Shown: positions 42,001-49,399, counted from the first letter of the stretch. The stretch is 64,000 bases of DNA from Bacillus sp. FJAT-26390 (GCF_001682865.1 NZ_MAQX01000022.1:793639-857638), one strand, 5' to 3'. Notes: generated by a model not told the origin, from the sequence alone. Translations and numbers: made by a program.

Positions 42001-45000
42001 GACAAGCCTAGCCTACAATATGCCGGCTGTCGTTGGGTTGGAAGGAAGGATGGATGCGGCGAGATTCGAACAGGCGCTGCAAAAGCTCGTTGCCCGACAT
42101 GAGCTGCTGCGCACCTCCTTTCATCAAGTGAACGGCCAGCCGCTACAACGTGTTCACGATATGGTTGATCTGCAGCTGGAACGCTATCAGGCAAGCTCAG
42201 AGGAAGAGGCAAGCCAGCAGATTGCGGAATGGTTCCGTCCATTTGACCTGGCGAAGGCTCCACTGCTGCGGGCGGCATTGTTCCAAATTTCCAAACATAA
42301 GCATGTGTTTGCCTACGATAAGCACCATATCGTCTCGGACGGCGAATCCGGCGCGATCTTCTTGCAGGAGCTTATCCGTTTGTATGAAGGAGAAGAGCTT
42401 CCCGCGCCTGTGCTGCATTACAAGGACTTCGCGATATGGCAAAACGAATGGCTGGAAAGCGAAGCTTTTGCCAAACAGGAGCAATTCTGGCTGCACGCCT
42501 TTAAGGGTGGAGGGGCGCCGGTGCTTGAGCTTCCGACTGACTTCGCCCGACCATTGGTAAAGAGCTTCTCCGGCGCTATCGTTGCTTTCGAGGCCGATTA
42601 CGAATTGACGGCAAGACTGGAAACGCTGGCGCAAAATGCGGGTGCAACGCTGTACATGGTACTGCTTGCAGCTTACAAAGTACTGCTGTCCCGTTATTCG
42701 GGACAGCCGGATATCGTCGTCGGCGCTCCGATTGCAGGACGCTCGCACGCCGACACGGCAGGCATGCTTGGCCTGTTCGTCAATTCATTGGCTATTCGCA
42801 GCTCGCTCCATGGGCAGCAGACCTTCCGGGAGCTCCTGTCAGACGTGTTGCAAAATACGCTGAATGCTTTCGAGCATCAGGATTATCCGTTTGAAATGCT
42901 GGTTGAGAAGCTGCAGCTGCCGCGTGACCTAAGCCGCAATCCGCTGTTCGACACCGTGGTCGTTTGGCAAAACGGCGAGTCTGAACGCTCAGAACGCAGC
43001 GAAATAGCTGAATCGCCGCTTGGGCAAAACGAGCTGCGTATCGTGCCGTTCGGGCAAGAGCATCACATTTCCAAATTTGATCTATCCTTGATAGTGGCGC
43101 CGGGCGAAGGGACATTGCGATTAAGCTTTGAATATGGCACGGATCTGTTCCGGGAAGAAACCATTCATCGAATGGCAGGCCATTTCCTGCGTATTCTTGA
43201 AACGGCGGCGTATTCGCCAGATTCAACGATTGGGCAGATGGATCTGATGACTTCCGAGGAAAAGCAATTTTTGTCGGACTGGAATGCGACTGAACGGGAA
43301 TACGCAGGCTCGAGCCTGCTGCATGGGCTGTTCGAGGAGCAGGCAAGAAGGCTTCCGTCTCAAGCTGCCGTCGTACAAGGGGAGTTTTCCTTGTCCTACT
43401 CGCAGCTGAATGCGAGGGCGAACCGGCTAGCCCGCACCATCCGTGGCCGCGGCATAAAAAACGGCGATATCATCGCGGTTGTTGCCGACCGAACGATTGA
43501 AATGGTTACAGGTTTAATTGCCATCATGAAGGCTGGCGCTGCATACCTGCCGATTGACCCCGATTATCCTGCTGATCGTATCGGTTATTTGCTTGAGGAC
43601 AGCCGAACGCCGCTCTTGCTCGCAAGAGCAAGCGTCATAAAGGATACGAAATTCGAATTTAGCGGAAGTATGCTGGATCTTGAAGCAGAGGATAACTACG
43701 ATGCGGATGAATCGAACCCGGAATGGACCGTTTTGCCGCAGCATTTGGCTTATGTCATCTACACCTCGGGGACGACGGGCAAACCAAAGGGAGTGATGAT
43801 CGAGCATCAAAGCATTGCGAATACGGTGAAGTGGAGGCGTGACGAGTTCGGATTCGGACAGGAAGACAGAGCGCTTCAAATGATGTCATTTTCCTTCGAC
43901 GCGTCAGTCATCAGCTTGTTCACGCCGCTCTCATCAGGTGCCGTCAGCTATCTTGTTTCATTGGATGAAGCGAAGGACCCGGTAGCTTTGAAGAAGTATG
44001 TATCCACCTATAAAATTACGCATCTAAACGGCGTCCCAAGCTTATTCGGTGCAATCATCCATTTGCTTGAGCCGGATGAGGCAGCGTCGCTTCGTCAAAT
44101 TTTGCTTGGCGGCGAGCCTGTCAGCAGCGGCTTGGTGGAGCAAGCGAAACGGAAAAATGCGAAGGCAGAGCTCGTGAACGAATACGGGCCTACCGAAAGC
44201 AGCGTCATGTCCACCTTCATGCGCGGACTTGATCCAGGCAGCAGCATAACGATTGGCAAGCCGATTGCCAATACAAAAATTTATATCGTAAATGATCGGA
44301 TGCAGCAGCAGCCTATTGGCGTCAGAGGAGAATTATGCATCGCAGGCGCCGGCCTCGCGCGCGGTTATTGGAATCAACCGGGGCTTACGGAAGAGAAATT
44401 TGTCCCATGTCCGTTCGAGCCGGGCGAGCGCATGTACCGAACGGGGGATGCGGCACGCTGGCTGCCTAATGGCATGATCGAGTTTGCCGGACGCATCGAT
44501 CAGCAGGTAAAAGTACGCGGCTACCGCATTGAGCTGGCGGAGATTGATGCCGTGCTGCTCAAGCAGCCCGCTGTACGCGAAGCTTCGGTTCAAGCGTTTA
44601 ATGACGCAAGCGGGCAAAAGTATTTATGTGCTTATCTAGTCACAGAAAACGAAGAAACGGTGCACGAAGCCAAAGCTGCCGCAATTAGAGAACTTCCAGC
44701 TTATATGGTGCCTTCCCATTTCGTTTTGCTGGAGCAGCTTCCGCTCACGCCAAACGGCAAGCTCGATTTGAAGGCATTGCCGCTGCCGGACGTTAATGCT
44801 TCGAGGGAGCCGTATACGGCGCCAAGGAATGAAGAAGAGCAGAAGCTGGCGCAAATCTGGGAGGAGCTGCTCGGAGTCGTACAAGCTGGCATACATGATA
44901 ACTTCTTTGAGGTTGGCGGGAATTCCCTAAAGGCGGCTATGCTGACGGCAAATGTGTATGAACGATTGCGCATCGAGCTTCCGTTTATCGCCGTCTTCCA

Positions 45001-45751
45001 GCACCCGACGATAGCGGAGCTATCGGGCTTTATAGCCCGCATACGCATCGAGCGAAGCGGTGGACAGCCGATTACGCCGCTTAACAGCCCAGCAGATCGC
45101 CATTTATTTTGCTTCCCGCCGATAGCCGGCTACGGCTTCGTCTATCAGGAGCTTGGCGGATTGCTGGAGGAGGCTGGAATTGCCGTTTACGGCTTCGATT
45201 TCATTCATGAGGATGACCGAATCGAGCAGTACGTCAAATACATTCGAGGCGTACAGCCGGAAGGTCCGTATCTGTTACTTGGCTACTCGGCCGGAGGAAA
45301 CCTAGCGTTTAACGTAGCCCAGAAGCTCGAAGCCGAAGGAAGCGTCGTATCTGATCTGATTATGCTCGATGCCGAACCTAAAAAGAAGGCGATCAAGCAG
45401 TCTTCACGGCAAACGGAAGAAGAGGTCGGGAAAATGATCGAGCAGGAAGCCGGAGGCTCGCAATACGGCGCTTATCTGCAAAACGATATGATCCGCGATA
45501 CGATTTACAGTCATATCGTGGCTTATATGTCCTTTTTGAACAAGCTTGACAATAAGGGCAAGCTCGCCGCCGATATCCATTTCATCGAGTCCGAAGGCAA
45601 GGAGCAGAGCCTGCTTCAGCGCCAGCTTAACTGGAGCAAGCATACGCGAGGCAGGCATCTCAAATATAAGGGAGCCGGAACGCATGAGGATATGTTAGAG
45701 CCAGCACATATAAAGGCTAACGCGGAATTGATCAGACAGCTGCTCTGCTGA
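33056..45751 (+). CDS. Nonribosomal peptide synthetase, half-C-A-T-(C-A-T)x3-TE
   Basis: Terminal NRPS of 4231 residues. ATG 33056 follows a GGAGGAG site, so the start looks genuine. Domains by approximate residue: C-terminal lobe of a C domain 1-265, A(Tyr-like) 280-765, T 777-850 (RGGHSLKAM), C 875-1310, A(Val) 1318-1808, T 1818-1893, C 1910-2347, A(Ser) 2360-2857, T 2868-2943, C 2960-3405, A(unassigned) 3418-3910, T 3920-3990 (VGGNSLKAA), TE 4005-4231. The N-terminal half domain lacks the HHxxxDG motif and the whole N-lobe. The TE has GYSAGG (nucleophile serine), an aspartate in MLDAE and a histidine in GTHEDM. It releases the finished peptide by hydrolysis or cyclization. Confidence 0.97.
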   Translation: MFDKYAQQMLLTGGRYDKEQKYWAEKLRDDIGMSELPRMIARGGLASPAKANGSSPHGIGIHRHVIDEAAANRLIAAASTEYGLFMLLLSGVSYLVHRYTSEAEARIGVPVFKQNKDLKESINHLLVIHTEYKSSYTFRDWAGHVREAVTEANEHQNIPFHALAEYAQIELSDDGTAELPILVMLEGVHDRSYASKLCASITFVFRKEADRLELAIEYDLQRYNEQAALSLAAHLNHVLSAIETPNEPLSQLDLLTAGERKLLLETFNATSLDLPQERTLHGLFEEQARKSPDRTAIQFGMERLTYGELNARANQLARTLRSLGAGADTVVAVMSERSNEMIIAILAVMKAGAAYLPIDPAYPQERREYLIQDSRAKLVLAQSHLLAESGSVQSLDLGDEASYETDGSDLNALAGPEHLAYLIYTSGTTGQPKGVMVEHRGAANSIQWRAAEYGLTEKDVVLQLFSFSFDGFVTSFFTPIIAGASVLLVSEEEAKDPLAIRRYIAEARVTHFISVPSLYAVIIDGMKPEAARSLRIVTLAGERIPEGLLERSRRLAPQAELVNEYGPTETSVVATICRQLNAYEAITIGRPIANTSIYIVNEHGQLMPIGVPGELCIAGVGLARGYWMRAELTAEKFAECPFLPGQRMYRTGDLARWLPDGRIEYIDRIDYQVKIRGYRIELVEIEAAMLNHPSVEEAVVIARDDAHGQKSLCAYLTAVDELALLDLKVTLSSELPSYMVPTHFVQLDQMPRLPNGKLDRKALPEPDYTAAITRDEEEYVPPANETEVRLCAMWQELLAVPVIGTRDHFFKRGGHSLKAMTMISQINQAFGVEVPLRLIFESPVIQAISAYINLQKESGLGHSYSDIEAVKERSHYPVSSAQKRMFVVSSLEGSGTSYNLPGFLFIEGELDAARLKSAFHQFVQRHETLRTRFEVVDGEPVQIVEEQVAFNVPYSEADESETERLTDAFVRPFELNAAPLFRAELIKLKENKHLLLYDMHHIISDGVSAGIVVKEFAALYQGIDLEPLRVQYKDYSVWQQERLGSAQLQRQEQYWLNRFSGELPVLDLPTDFPRPPVQSFQGGVVTQQADRSLLDRLQALAKQTDTTLYMVLLAAYNILLAKYSGKEDILIGSPTAGRQHADTQPMIGMFVGTLVMRNRPEADKSFVAFLQEVKESTLEAFDHQGYPFESLIEKLGLMRDISRNPLFDTMFILQNMDLEATGLAGLSFTPLDAEARVSKFDLSLQAREAEEGLLLSAEYSSALYREETVQRMLGHFIEILKGIAEQPSCSIRDVEMITGGEKQVILRVFNDTRTAYPRDASLAELFQEQAKLTPGHTAIAYHGRSLSYSMLNGYVNRVAHKLRQDGIRHGQTVGVYADRSPELIIGIFGILKSGAAFVTLDPSLPEERIRFMLEDSAAEACLTFKTEPLHGLSIGWTDLAPFLSEESAKDEDLNAAISPVDLAYLMYTSGSTGNPKGVMVEQRNVVRLVKGTEYASFDPDGRLLLTGSVGFDAITFEIFGALLNGMTLHIVDKDVLLHTEQLAAYIREHQITLMWLTAPLFNLLSEEKADMFAGVRQLIVGGDVLSPRHINRVRRSTPGLAIINGYGPTENTTFSTTFAIDSDYEDSIPIGRPISNSSAYIVNEAGHLQPIGVPGELVVSGDGVGRGYANLPEMSGEKFVPNPYERGERMYKTGDLARWRADGLIEYLGRIDQQVKIRGYRIELSEIDAALLKQPGLKEACVVACEDANGQKALCAYYVSEAELSASELRAALAEQLPAYMIPVCFIRVERFPLTANGKINRRALPQPDFAAAAALSAGYVSPRNETESQLAALWEEVLGSSPVGVKDDFFALGGHSLKAMTLIARMKRHFGVDVPLRKLFEAATVEAVAIYIDHADKAAQSAISKAPGQPHYPLTPAQERLFVLSRFEGAGISYNLPRVMTIEGPLEWEHVQQVFRKLVSRHEAFRTAFSLADGEPVQRILLDDDIAFRVIRREAKEEELLPYIDRFIRTFDLEKAPLLRVELIQLAAEKHVLLCDMHHIIADGVSMSLFMKEFAELYDGAELPPLRVSYKDYAVWLGSEDGKSALKRQEQYWLEAFAEEVPLLALPTDYPRPAVQSFKGANHAVRAGSALKDGLNETAARTGTTLYMVLLAAYNVLLHKYSGQTDIVVGTPVAGRPHADVEPVIGMFVNTLALRSYPESTKSFGQLLEEIKQATLAALDNQHYPFNTLVEKLDLPRDLSRNPLFDTMFSLQNINMDTRELTGLSIEPYPFEGGAAKFDLSLEATESEDEIIIGFEYGTALFKRETIERMGDHFIHILQVIAGNPEVLLGELDMMTAQEKAQLTELFNGTETAFPGETTLYEWFEAQADKTPDAVAVEDGSRTLTYRELNMQANRLAHKLRRSGVCPDRIVPLMLERAAEMIIGILAIQKAGGAYLPIDPDFPEDRIQYMLEDSGADWLLTQTRFAAKARSLTAGEVIDLNDQAAFEDGEESNLMPVALPQHLAYVIYTSGSTGKPKGVMIEHRAAVNRIHWMQKAYPLNENDVILQKTPYTFDVSVWEMFWWSLAGAKVCFLKPGGEKDPEEIVQAIERSRVTTLHFVPSMLSLFLEYAASGAHAAQLPSLRYVFASGEALQPGHVRRFQEELYGRHGTKLINLYGPTEAAIDVSHFDCSTTDVTAAVPIGKPIDNIQLYVVNEDFHLQPIGIPGELCIAGIGLARGYVNKPELTEEKFVGNPFTPGTTMYRTGDLARWLPDGNIEYLGRLDFQVKIRGYRIELGEIETMMLAHEAIRETVVVALQDKEKQSFLCAYFTADRELNVSGLREHLGSGLPAYMIPAQFVQLECLPLSSNGKINRKALPEPEGLLDIGVAYVEPRTPMEDLLAGLWQEALGIERIGVRDSFFTLGGHSLKAMALLAKIHKASGVEVPLRYLFESPTIEAIARYIDGNGLQTFSPIKAAAKQELYAVSSAQKRMYILDLMEGKGTSLAYNMPAVVGLEGRMDAARFEQALQKLVARHELLRTSFHQVNGQPLQRVHDMVDLQLERYQASSEEEASQQIAEWFRPFDLAKAPLLRAALFQISKHKHVFAYDKHHIVSDGESGAIFLQELIRLYEGEELPAPVLHYKDFAIWQNEWLESEAFAKQEQFWLHAFKGGGAPVLELPTDFARPLVKSFSGAIVAFEADYELTARLETLAQNAGATLYMVLLAAYKVLLSRYSGQPDIVVGAPIAGRSHADTAGMLGLFVNSLAIRSSLHGQQTFRELLSDVLQNTLNAFEHQDYPFEMLVEKLQLPRDLSRNPLFDTVVVWQNGESERSERSEIAESPLGQNELRIVPFGQEHHISKFDLSLIVAPGEGTLRLSFEYGTDLFREETIHRMAGHFLRILETAAYSPDSTIGQMDLMTSEEKQFLSDWNATEREYAGSSLLHGLFEEQARRLPSQAAVVQGEFSLSYSQLNARANRLARTIRGRGIKNGDIIAVVADRTIEMVTGLIAIMKAGAAYLPIDPDYPADRIGYLLEDSRTPLLLARASVIKDTKFEFSGSMLDLEAEDNYDADESNPEWTVLPQHLAYVIYTSGTTGKPKGVMIEHQSIANTVKWRRDEFGFGQEDRALQMMSFSFDASVISLFTPLSSGAVSYLVSLDEAKDPVALKKYVSTYKITHLNGVPSLFGAIIHLLEPDEAASLRQILLGGEPVSSGLVEQAKRKNAKAELVNEYGPTESSVMSTFMRGLDPGSSITIGKPIANTKIYIVNDRMQQQPIGVRGELCIAGAGLARGYWNQPGLTEEKFVPCPFEPGERMYRTGDAARWLPNGMIEFAGRIDQQVKVRGYRIELAEIDAVLLKQPAVREASVQAFNDASGQKYLCAYLVTENEETVHEAKAAAIRELPAYMVPSHFVLLEQLPLTPNGKLDLKALPLPDVNASREPYTAPRNEEEQKLAQIWEELLGVVQAGIHDNFFEVGGNSLKAAMLTANVYERLRIELPFIAVFQHPTIAELSGFIARIRIERSGGQPITPLNSPADRHLFCFPPIAGYGFVYQELGGLLEEAGIAVYGFDFIHEDDRIEQYVKYIRGVQPEGPYLLLGYSAGGNLAFNVAQKLEAEGSVVSDLIMLDAEPKKKAIKQSSRQTEEEVGKMIEQEAGGSQYGAYLQNDMIRDTIYSHIVAYMSFLNKLDNKGKLAADIHFIESEGKEQSLLQRQLNWSKHTRGRHLKYKGAGTHEDMLEPAHIKANAELIRQLLC
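33060..33860 (+). other. N-terminal half condensation domain (C-lobe only)
   Basis: The first about 265 residues match the second half of a C domain: the KEQKYWAEKL segment, a YGLFMLLLSG helix, the HQNIPFHAL segment and a final LLTAGERKLLLETFNAT bridge into the A domain. The active-site N-lobe is absent. The preceding protein already ends with a full C domain, so this half is not needed for bond formation; it may act as a docking platform. Confidence 0.85.
33890..35615 (+). other. NRPS module 11: A(Tyr-like)-T
   Basis: Pocket residues read DGTITAEVVK, identical to module 6 and one residue from a known tyrosine code. Its condensation domain is on the preceding protein. No E domain follows, so L-Tyr is expected. 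Confidence 0.8.
35680..38735 (+). other. NRPS module 12: C-A(Val)-T
   Basis: Pocket residues read DAFWIGGTFK, the standard valine code. The C domain has HHIISDG and the carrier LGGHSLKAM. Confidence 0.88.
38790..41885 (+). other. NRPS module 13: C-A(Ser)-T
   Basis: Pocket residues read DVWHFSLIDK, one residue from the serine code DVWHLSLIDK. The C domain has HHIIADG. Confidence 0.88.
41940..45748 (+). other. NRPS module 14: C-A(unassigned X'')-T-TE
   Basis: Pocket residues read DAINLGEVMK, a combination I do not recognise. The A domain is of the same sequence clade as modules 5, 6, 7 and 11 (conserved EAKDP and NEYGPTE segments). The thioesterase catalytic serine lies in GYSAGG near 45283-45300. 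Confidence 0.7.
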
Positions 45752-45770
45752 TCGGGAAAGGAGCTGCACC

Positions 45771-47564
45771 TTGCTTAAGCTATTCAAATACATGAAGCCT
45801 TACAGCTTCTGGATTGTTCTATGCATTGCGGCATCGCTTACGGTTGCGTCTATCGATATATGGCTGGGGCTATTTATCGAAAGGCTTGTTGAGGACAAGA
45901 AAGGAAGCTTAACGAGCAGCTTTGGCTCGACTCTCGCTTTGCTGGCGGCGCTAACGGCAGTGGGCGCTGCCGCCAGCTATGCGATCAAGTACGCACTGAC
46001 GCGGTTCAGCTCATACGCCTTGCGCGATATACGGGCTGAGCTTGTCAGCCACTTGGAGCGCTCGACGGTTTCTTCGCTGGAGAGCAGGCATTCGGGGGAC
46101 TTGGTATCGCGGCTTACGAATGACACAGCGGTGATCCAACAATTTTTTATGCTGCATTTTGCCAATTTGTTCTATATGCCGGTCGTCTTTGTCGGTGCGC
46201 TGACGGTGCTGCTCCTAACAAGTTGGAAGCTCGTTTTGTTTAGTCTCTTGTTTGTTCCCGTTGCTATATTAATTACGAGTGTGCTTATCTTTCCCATGAA
46301 CAAAATGTCGGAGCAGCTGCAGCATCACTTGGGTTCAGCCAATGCCATTGCCCAAGATACAATCGGCGGCATCCCGATGCTGAAGGCGTTCAATATGTTC
46401 AAGGCGATGTCGGTCAAATATAAAGACGCAATGGAGCTTGTACTGGCGAAAAGCTTGCAGGTCGAGAAAAGACGGGCGCTCATCGCGCCAATCAGCCTGC
46501 TGTTAATGTCTAGCCCGATTATATTTAGCGTCTCGTACGGCGGTTATTTGATCGGGGAGGGGGAATTATCCGCAGGCAGCATGGTTCTTTTTCTCTACAT
46601 GCTTAATTTCCTGATGCAGCCGCTCTCGATGGCTCCGGTGTTATCCGCTCAAATCCAAGAGGTGAAGGGAGCCTCGAACCGTTTGTTCGAGCTGCTGGAG
46701 CTGCCGCTTGAGCCAGCTAACCGGGACAAGCATTCCATTGAAGAGACTGCCTTGCCGATTGCGTTTGACAGCCTATCGTTTGCTTATGAAGGCAAGCCGG
46801 TGGTGCTTGCAGACATTACGTTTAAGGCGAATAAGAAGCAAGTCGTAGCGTTAGTGGGTCCTAGCGGCAGCGGGAAAAGCACGATTTTAAAGCTGATATG
46901 CGGTTTTTATGGCATGGAGGAGGACGTGGACGCGAATAAAAGCGGCGTGCGGTTAACCGGAGGGATTCGAATTATGGGCCATCCGCTTCAATCTTGGAAT
47001 CCTGTTGACCTGCGCGATCAGCTTGCGCTCGTTTCCCAAGACCCTTACCTATTCCCGGTCAGCGTCGCGGAAAATATCGGCTACGGCAGGCCGGGAGCAA
47101 GCCGTGAGGCCATTATCGAAGCGGCCAAAGAATCGGGGGCTCATGCATTTATCGATTTGCTTCCGGAAGGTTATGAGACGGTGCTGGGGGAGCGCGGAGC
47201 GAGGCTCTCCGGCGGAGAGCGGCAGCGGCTTGCCATTGCGCGCGCAATGCTGAAGGATGCGCCCATACTGCTGCTTGATGAGGCGACCTCTGCGCTGGAT
47301 ACGCAGTCGGAGTCCATCGTGCAAGAGGCGCTGGAGCGCATCATGAACGATAGAACGGTGCTGGTAGTCGCGCATCGCTTGTCGACGATCATCGAAGCGG
47401 ATCTCGTTCTGGTGCTTGACCAGGGCCGAATCGTTGAACAGGGGACTCATGCTTCCCTGCTGGAACAAAGAGGACTTTATATGAAGCTGTATTACAAGCA
47501 ATTCGCCGCTCTCGAAAGCCATGAAGCGAAGTCAATAGCGTATGGGGAGGGAGTGCGGGGATGA
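45771..47564 (+). CDS. ABC transporter half, permease-ATPase fusion (exporter subunit 1)
   Basis: Type I ABC exporter half-transporter, 597 residues: about six membrane helices (residues 15-300) followed by an ATPase domain. The ATPase has Walker A GPSGSGKST (near residue 365), a Q-loop in SQDPYLFP, signature LSGGERQR, Walker B LLLDEATSALD and the H-loop VAHRLS, so it looks catalytically complete. There is a short charged insertion (about residues 383-397) between Walker A and the Q-loop. The start is TTG 45771, 6 nt after AAAGGAG and 20 nt after the NRPS stop. It overlaps the next gene by four bases (ATGA), so both are probably translated together and form a heterodimer. Position right after the TE-bearing NRPS gene suggests export of the peptide, or self-protection. 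Confidence 0.93.
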   Translation: MLKLFKYMKPYSFWIVLCIAASLTVASIDIWLGLFIERLVEDKKGSLTSSFGSTLALLAALTAVGAAASYAIKYALTRFSSYALRDIRAELVSHLERSTVSSLESRHSGDLVSRLTNDTAVIQQFFMLHFANLFYMPVVFVGALTVLLLTSWKLVLFSLLFVPVAILITSVLIFPMNKMSEQLQHHLGSANAIAQDTIGGIPMLKAFNMFKAMSVKYKDAMELVLAKSLQVEKRRALIAPISLLLMSSPIIFSVSYGGYLIGEGELSAGSMVLFLYMLNFLMQPLSMAPVLSAQIQEVKGASNRLFELLELPLEPANRDKHSIEETALPIAFDSLSFAYEGKPVVLADITFKANKKQVVALVGPSGSGKSTILKLICGFYGMEEDVDANKSGVRLTGGIRIMGHPLQSWNPVDLRDQLALVSQDPYLFPVSVAENIGYGRPGASREAIIEAAKESGAHAFIDLLPEGYETVLGERGARLSGGERQRLAIARAMLKDAPILLLDEATSALDTQSESIVQEALERIMNDRTVLVVAHRLSTIIEADLVLVLDQGRIVEQGTHASLLEQRGLYMKLYYKQFAALESHEAKSIAYGEGVRG

Positions 47565-49342
47565 TTGGAAAAAAGCTGCTGTTGAAAAATAGCATGGCAG
47601 AGCTCAGCCGAATGATCGAATTGCTTGGTTCCGGCCGAAGGCTGTATTTTGCCGGTTTAATTGGCGACAGCATGGTTAACGGCAGCATTACGATCATGAT
47701 GGCATTCGTTTTTAAAAATTTGCTCGACTTCTCGGTGCAGGGCGATCGGCAGCTCTTCTACAATTCGATCATTTTCGTAAGCGCCGCTTTTCTGGCTATT
47801 GCGCTATTGTCTCCCGTGTTCTCCTTTCTTTATATGAAGGTTGTTAAGCGGACGATGGTGAACACGCGGAGACGGCTCTATGATCATCTCGGGGAGCTAC
47901 CTCCCAGCTACTTTGAGACAAGGCATTCGGGAGATCTCATCTCCCGCTCGACCAGCGATGTCCAGACGATGGAAAATATTTATGTCGAGCATCTGAAATC
48001 GATTTTGACGGATGCGTTTACGCTGCTCGGCTCGATTATTTCCATGTACATACTCGATTGGCGATTTGCGCTCGCCTTAACGGCATTTGGAGCAGCAGGC
48101 ATCGCCGTTAACCTGGCCTTTGCAAGTCCGCTCCGCGGTACGGGCAACCGGCTGCAGGAGCGTCTCGGCAAATTGACGGAACGATTAACCGACATACTGG
48201 CTGGCCTCCACATGATGAAGATGTTTAGGCTGCAGGATATCATGACCGGCAAATACAAGGAAGCGAATGAGCGCGTAACGGCTTCTTCCATGGAGCAGGG
48301 CCACCGTAATGGCTTGCTTGAAGCCGTTAACTTCTTAATCAATTTCATAAGCTTCGGCGGCATTTTGGTGGTTGGCATATATATGTTCGCCAAAGGTATC
48401 CTGGCGCTCGGCACGATGGCTGCTATCGTACAGCTGGAGATGGGCGTTACGATGATTTTCCTGCAGCTGGGCAGCGTCATTTCGATGATGCAAAGCTCGC
48501 TTGCAGGAGCGGCACGCGTGTTTGAGGTCATCGACCATGCGCCGGAGCATGATCGCTTTGCGGCTCGCTCTGAGGAATTATCGCTAAGCACGGAGCCGAT
48601 GCTCGAGTTTAAGGGTGTAAGCTTCAGCTATGAGCCGGGAGTCCGGGTGCTGTCCGGGTTTCAATTGACAGTCCGGCAAGGGCAAGTCGCGGCGATCGTA
48701 GGGGCGAGCGGCAGCGGAAAAAGCACCTTATTCAAGCTGCTGCTCGGCTTTTATCCCCTTGATCACGGCGCGATCGGCCTTGGGGGCAAGCCTTTCTCAG
48801 CGTATACCTTAGCCGAAATACGAGGAATGATCGCCTATGTGCCTCAGGACGCTTACTTGTTCGAGGGCACGATTGAACAAAATATTATGCTCGGCAGGCC
48901 GGAAGCTTCACGTGAACAAATGATTGCCGCCGCACAGGCAGCTTATGCCCATGAGTTTATCGAAGCGCAGCAGGAAAGTTATGCAACGATGGTTGGCGAG
49001 CGGGGAGCCAAGCTATCCGGCGGTCAGCGCCAGCGAATTGCCATTGCAAGGGCATTGCTGAGGGATTCGCCGATTCTGCTGCTGGACGAAGCGACCTCGG
49101 CTCTCGATAACGAGTCCGAATATTGGGTGCAGCAGGCTTTAGAGAAGCTTATGAAAAACCGCACAGTGCTTGTCATTGCACACCGATTGTCCACGATACA
49201 AGAGGCGAGCGTCATCTATGTGATGGAGCAGGGGGAGGTGTTCGAGAAAGGAACCCATGAGGAGCTCATCAACCAACGCGGCTTGTACGCGGGTCTGTAT
49301 AAGCATCAATACGACAAAGAAACGGAGTACGCAGCAGTGTGA
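47561..49342 (+). CDS. ABC transporter half, permease-ATPase fusion (exporter subunit 2)
   Basis: Second type I ABC exporter half, 593 residues, with an N-terminal membrane domain (residues about 25-310) and an ATPase with Walker A GASGSGKST, Q-loop in VPQDAYLF, signature LSGGQRQR, Walker B LLLDEATSALD and IAHRLS. All motifs appear intact, so both ATP sites of a heterodimer would be canonical. The start ATG overlaps the stop of the upstream gene (ATGA). The pair ends the NRPS transcription unit: an inverted repeat follows and the next gene is on the other strand. The substrate is inferred from location only. Confidence 0.93.
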   Translation: MIGKKLLLKNSMAELSRMIELLGSGRRLYFAGLIGDSMVNGSITIMMAFVFKNLLDFSVQGDRQLFYNSIIFVSAAFLAIALLSPVFSFLYMKVVKRTMVNTRRRLYDHLGELPPSYFETRHSGDLISRSTSDVQTMENIYVEHLKSILTDAFTLLGSIISMYILDWRFALALTAFGAAGIAVNLAFASPLRGTGNRLQERLGKLTERLTDILAGLHMMKMFRLQDIMTGKYKEANERVTASSMEQGHRNGLLEAVNFLINFISFGGILVVGIYMFAKGILALGTMAAIVQLEMGVTMIFLQLGSVISMMQSSLAGAARVFEVIDHAPEHDRFAARSEELSLSTEPMLEFKGVSFSYEPGVRVLSGFQLTVRQGQVAAIVGASGSGKSTLFKLLLGFYPLDHGAIGLGGKPFSAYTLAEIRGMIAYVPQDAYLFEGTIEQNIMLGRPEASREQMIAAAQAAYAHEFIEAQQESYATMVGERGAKLSGGQRQRIAIARALLRDSPILLLDEATSALDNESEYWVQQALEKLMKNRTVLVIAHRLSTIQEASVIYVMEQGEVFEKGTHEELINQRGLYAGLYKHQYDKETEYAAV

Positions 49343-49362
49343 GCAAGCGGTGGGATAGGGAA

Positions 49363-49393
49363 GGGAGCCAGAACAAGGTATGCTCTGGCTCCC
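49363..49393. terminator. Hairpin between convergent genes
   Basis: Perfect 10-bp stem GGGAGCCAGA / TCTGGCTCCC around an 11-base loop, placed between the ABC exporter gene and the convergent hydrolase gene. Neither side has a clear T-tract, so termination would be weak or factor-assisted. Its position suits a shared end for both transcripts. Confidence 0.6.
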
Positions 49394-49399
49394 AACGCC

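Noticed and set aside
1-45751. Repeated segments across the NRPS genes as mobile or tandem DNA repeats
   Set aside because: They are homologous C, A and T domains of a modular enzyme, diverged at DNA level, not insertion sequences.
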